From positions 1-64,000 of the forward strand of contig JANXZX010000101.1 in assembly GCA_025355325.1 (NCBI GenBank): a DNA stretch of 64,000 nt, written 5' to 3'. Source of the stretch: Geobacteraceae bacterium. Lineage in GTDB: Bacteria > Desulfobacterota > Desulfuromonadia > Geobacterales > Pseudopelobacteraceae. Shown here piece by piece: positions 62,614 to 64,000 of the stretch; positions within the stretch are counted from its first letter, which is position 1, and each line of letters begins with the position of its first letter. Both the position numbers and the translations under genes were made by a program. A model generated the notes under the pieces. It saw only the letters and a program-made list of their open reading frames with translations, had not been told where the DNA came from and ran no database searches.

Positions 62614-63837
62614 TTATGAGTCTTGTTTTGCAAGCCTTCTTATAAATTCGCCCAACAATGGAACGGCAAATGAGTACTTTCCGTGTCTATTTTTATAAAC
62701 AAGACCTGCATCAGAAAGTGTATTCAACATTTGATTTACATGGCTACTACTAAAAGGCTTGTCCATATCAAATTTTGATAATGCAACAACCTCTTGTACG
62801 GTAAACTCGCTGTCTGCATGGCTGATGTTAGATATGAGTTTCAATAATTCTCTTTGTCTATCAGTAGCTCTAGCATATCTGCCAGCAAAAAAATCTGTAT
62901 CTAATTTTCTAAGTATTTCTTCCATTGGTACTGTTGGAGGTTGTTTCCCTGCATTATGATGTTGCACAAAAATATCGAACACCTCTCGACATATAAACTG
63001 TATAAAATACGGGTATCCTTTCGAAATATTTACAATTGATTTTATTGATTCATCGGTCATTGAAATTGGGCATTTTTGTTGTTCAATGGGTTTTATTATA
63101 GCATCTTTGCTAGCAGCATCTTTTAACCGATCCAAAAATACCACTCTGAACATTCTTTCAGAAAAGGTTCTGGCACCTACCAGTTTGGGAAACAAAGTAG
63201 GTAATCCAGCCAATACTAGCGCAAACTTAATCCCTTTCTTTTGTATCGACTGAAATACATCGAGAAGTAACGATAAAGGATACTCATCTTTAGCGGCATG
63301 GTCAGTTAGGTTTTGAGCTTCATCATACGCAAAAATTAAGCCATTGATGGATGTAACACTGCTCAAGTAAGCATGAACAATTTCGAGTACACGCTTTAAT
63401 TTGTCGGCGGCAAGTCCAGGAGTCTCATTAAAAATGTTGTGTAGTGTCGAGTAATTTAAAGCACGAGGGATTTTATGAGAATTTGCACCAAAACCCATTT
63501 CTTGTACTTCTGTCACACCAGTTACAATAGTTGAAGTAACAACCGAGAGATCCGTTAAAAGCCTGATAGCCATATTTGTTTCTGACAAACTTGAAGATTC
63601 CGAAAGGTCTGTTCCCACCCATAACCAGCCGTTCCGAATCGCTAATGGTTTCAAAGTGTCCAACAGCACTGTTTTTCCAACACCTCTTAACCCGGTAAGT
63701 ACCATGTTTTCTAGTATCACTTCTTGTTTTAATAGAATATTGAACTCTTTGATTTCTGGTTCTCTCCCGGCAAGATATGGGGGCATATGACCGGCACCAG
63801 GTCGGAATGGATTTTGTAATTGGTTCACAGTTTTCAT
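62614..63837 (-). CDS. AAA/STAND-like ATPase with C-terminal winged helix
   Basis: 407 residues. An N-terminal AGREPEIKEF box, Walker A in LTGLRGVGKTVLLDTL (about 47-62), Walker B in LIFAYDEAQNLTDH, and a sensor-like ALVLAGLPTL. After about residue 300 comes a helical region and a winged-helix-like end (VVALSKFDMDKPFSSSHVNQMLNTLSDAGLVYKNRHGKYSFAVPLLGEFIRR), as in Orc1/Cdc6-like or ORC-type archaeal/phage ATPases. Function unknown; common in accessory DNA. GGAGG before ATG (minus strand). Confidence 0.78.
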   Translation of the reverse strand: MKTVNQLQNPFRPGAGHMPPYLAGREPEIKEFNILLKQEVILENMVLTGLRGVGKTVLLDTLKPLAIRNGWLWVGTDLSESSSLSETNMAIRLLTDLSVVTSTIVTGVTEVQEMGFGANSHKIPRALNYSTLHNIFNETPGLAADKLKRVLEIVHAYLSSVTSINGLIFAYDEAQNLTDHAAKDEYPLSLLLDVFQSIQKKGIKFALVLAGLPTLFPKLVGARTFSERMFRVVFLDRLKDAASKDAIIKPIEQQKCPISMTDESIKSIVNISKGYPYFIQFICREVFDIFVQHHNAGKQPPTVPMEEILRKLDTDFFAGRYARATDRQRELLKLISNISHADSEFTVQEVVALSKFDMDKPFSSSHVNQMLNTLSDAGLVYKNRHGKYSFAVPLLGEFIRRLAKQDS

Positions 63838-64000
63838 ATCCTATTACCTCCTATAGTAAATTTATATCTAACTATAAATTTAGCTTTTAAAATAATCAAG
63901 TATTATTTTCGGTGAGGAAGGGAAATTTTTAGATGGCTGGATGGTCTTTCGGTTTTAATTCGGTTTTTCGGTTCGATATAACGGCTTCGCCAGTGAACGG

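Noticed and set aside
1..64000. CRISPR arrays, rRNA and tRNA genes
   Set aside because: No regular short repeats with spacers, and no sequence matching rRNA or tRNA arms, seen by eye; short RNA genes could still be missed.
63931..64000. Plus-strand frame open to the right edge
   Set aside because: Only about 23 codons are visible and there is no family evidence.

Overview
The window looks like chromosome from an anaerobic deltaproteobacterium of the Geobacter / Trichlorobacter group. The evidence is a periplasmic nitrate reductase operon ending in an octaheme nitrite reductase, the large number of PAS kinases, PilZ, EAL-HDOD and chemotaxis genes, c-type heme motifs in a sensor kinase, rubrerythrin-like ferritin and Bcp peroxidase. 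The genus call is inference from gene content; no rRNA or tRNA gene was seen.

Layout. 1-7.4 kb: edge of an LpxH-like gene, UPF0158 protein, AI-2E-family permease, copper P-type ATPase, PAP2 phosphatase and a heme-binding sensor kinase. 7.5-9.2 kb: ferritin-like protein, Bcp and a small PAS protein. 9.25-15.9 kb: napD-napA-napG-napH-napB-napF-like-octaheme nitrite reductase, a full nitrate-to-ammonia module. NapGH would feed quinol electrons to NapAB and the octaheme enzyme; there is no NapC or NrfH. Three near-identical CRP/FNR-type palindromes precede the PAS gene, napD and the nitrite reductase. 16-27.3 kb: signalling block (CheW with a zinc-binding CZB insert, chemoreceptor, hybrid kinase, four-PAS kinase plus OmpR-type regulator, PilZ, EAL-HDOD, polysaccharide deacetylase).

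27.4-35.4 kb: an insertion of about 7.8 kb bounded by two 124-bp direct repeats (120/124 identical by my alignment). It carries a NarX/NarL-like pair, a radical SAM protein, an unknown exported protein, a PMT-type mannosyltransferase, a UDP-galactopyranose-mutase-like flavoprotein and a polyprenol-phosphate mannose synthase: the parts expected for polyprenol-linked glycosylation, perhaps protein O-mannosylation. The repeat is the promoter/leader and first codons of the radical SAM gene at 35.4 kb.

38.4-52.9 kb: a block of exported or envelope proteins: caspase-like peptidase fused to a DUF1566 domain, Cys-rich small protein, SLH/TPR lipoprotein, LPP20-like protein, transglutaminase, FecR, CHASE2 adenylate/guanylate cyclase, formylglycine-generating-enzyme-like protein, CsgG-like protein and FlgT/LPP20-like protein. 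I do not recognise this as a named system; it is the best candidate for an undescribed envelope-stress or surface-assembly signalling system. 53-55.5 kb: a Tat-exported DUF362 protein with a fused NapH-NapG-type ferredoxin membrane protein. 55.6-60.3 kb: a compact chemotaxis-type operon (cheY-cheC-PAS-PAS/GGDEF-cheA) facing a second cheY. 60.5-64 kb: AT-richer accessory end with a DUF535 protein, a VapBC-type toxin-antitoxin pair bounded by 87-bp direct repeats, and an AAA ATPase.
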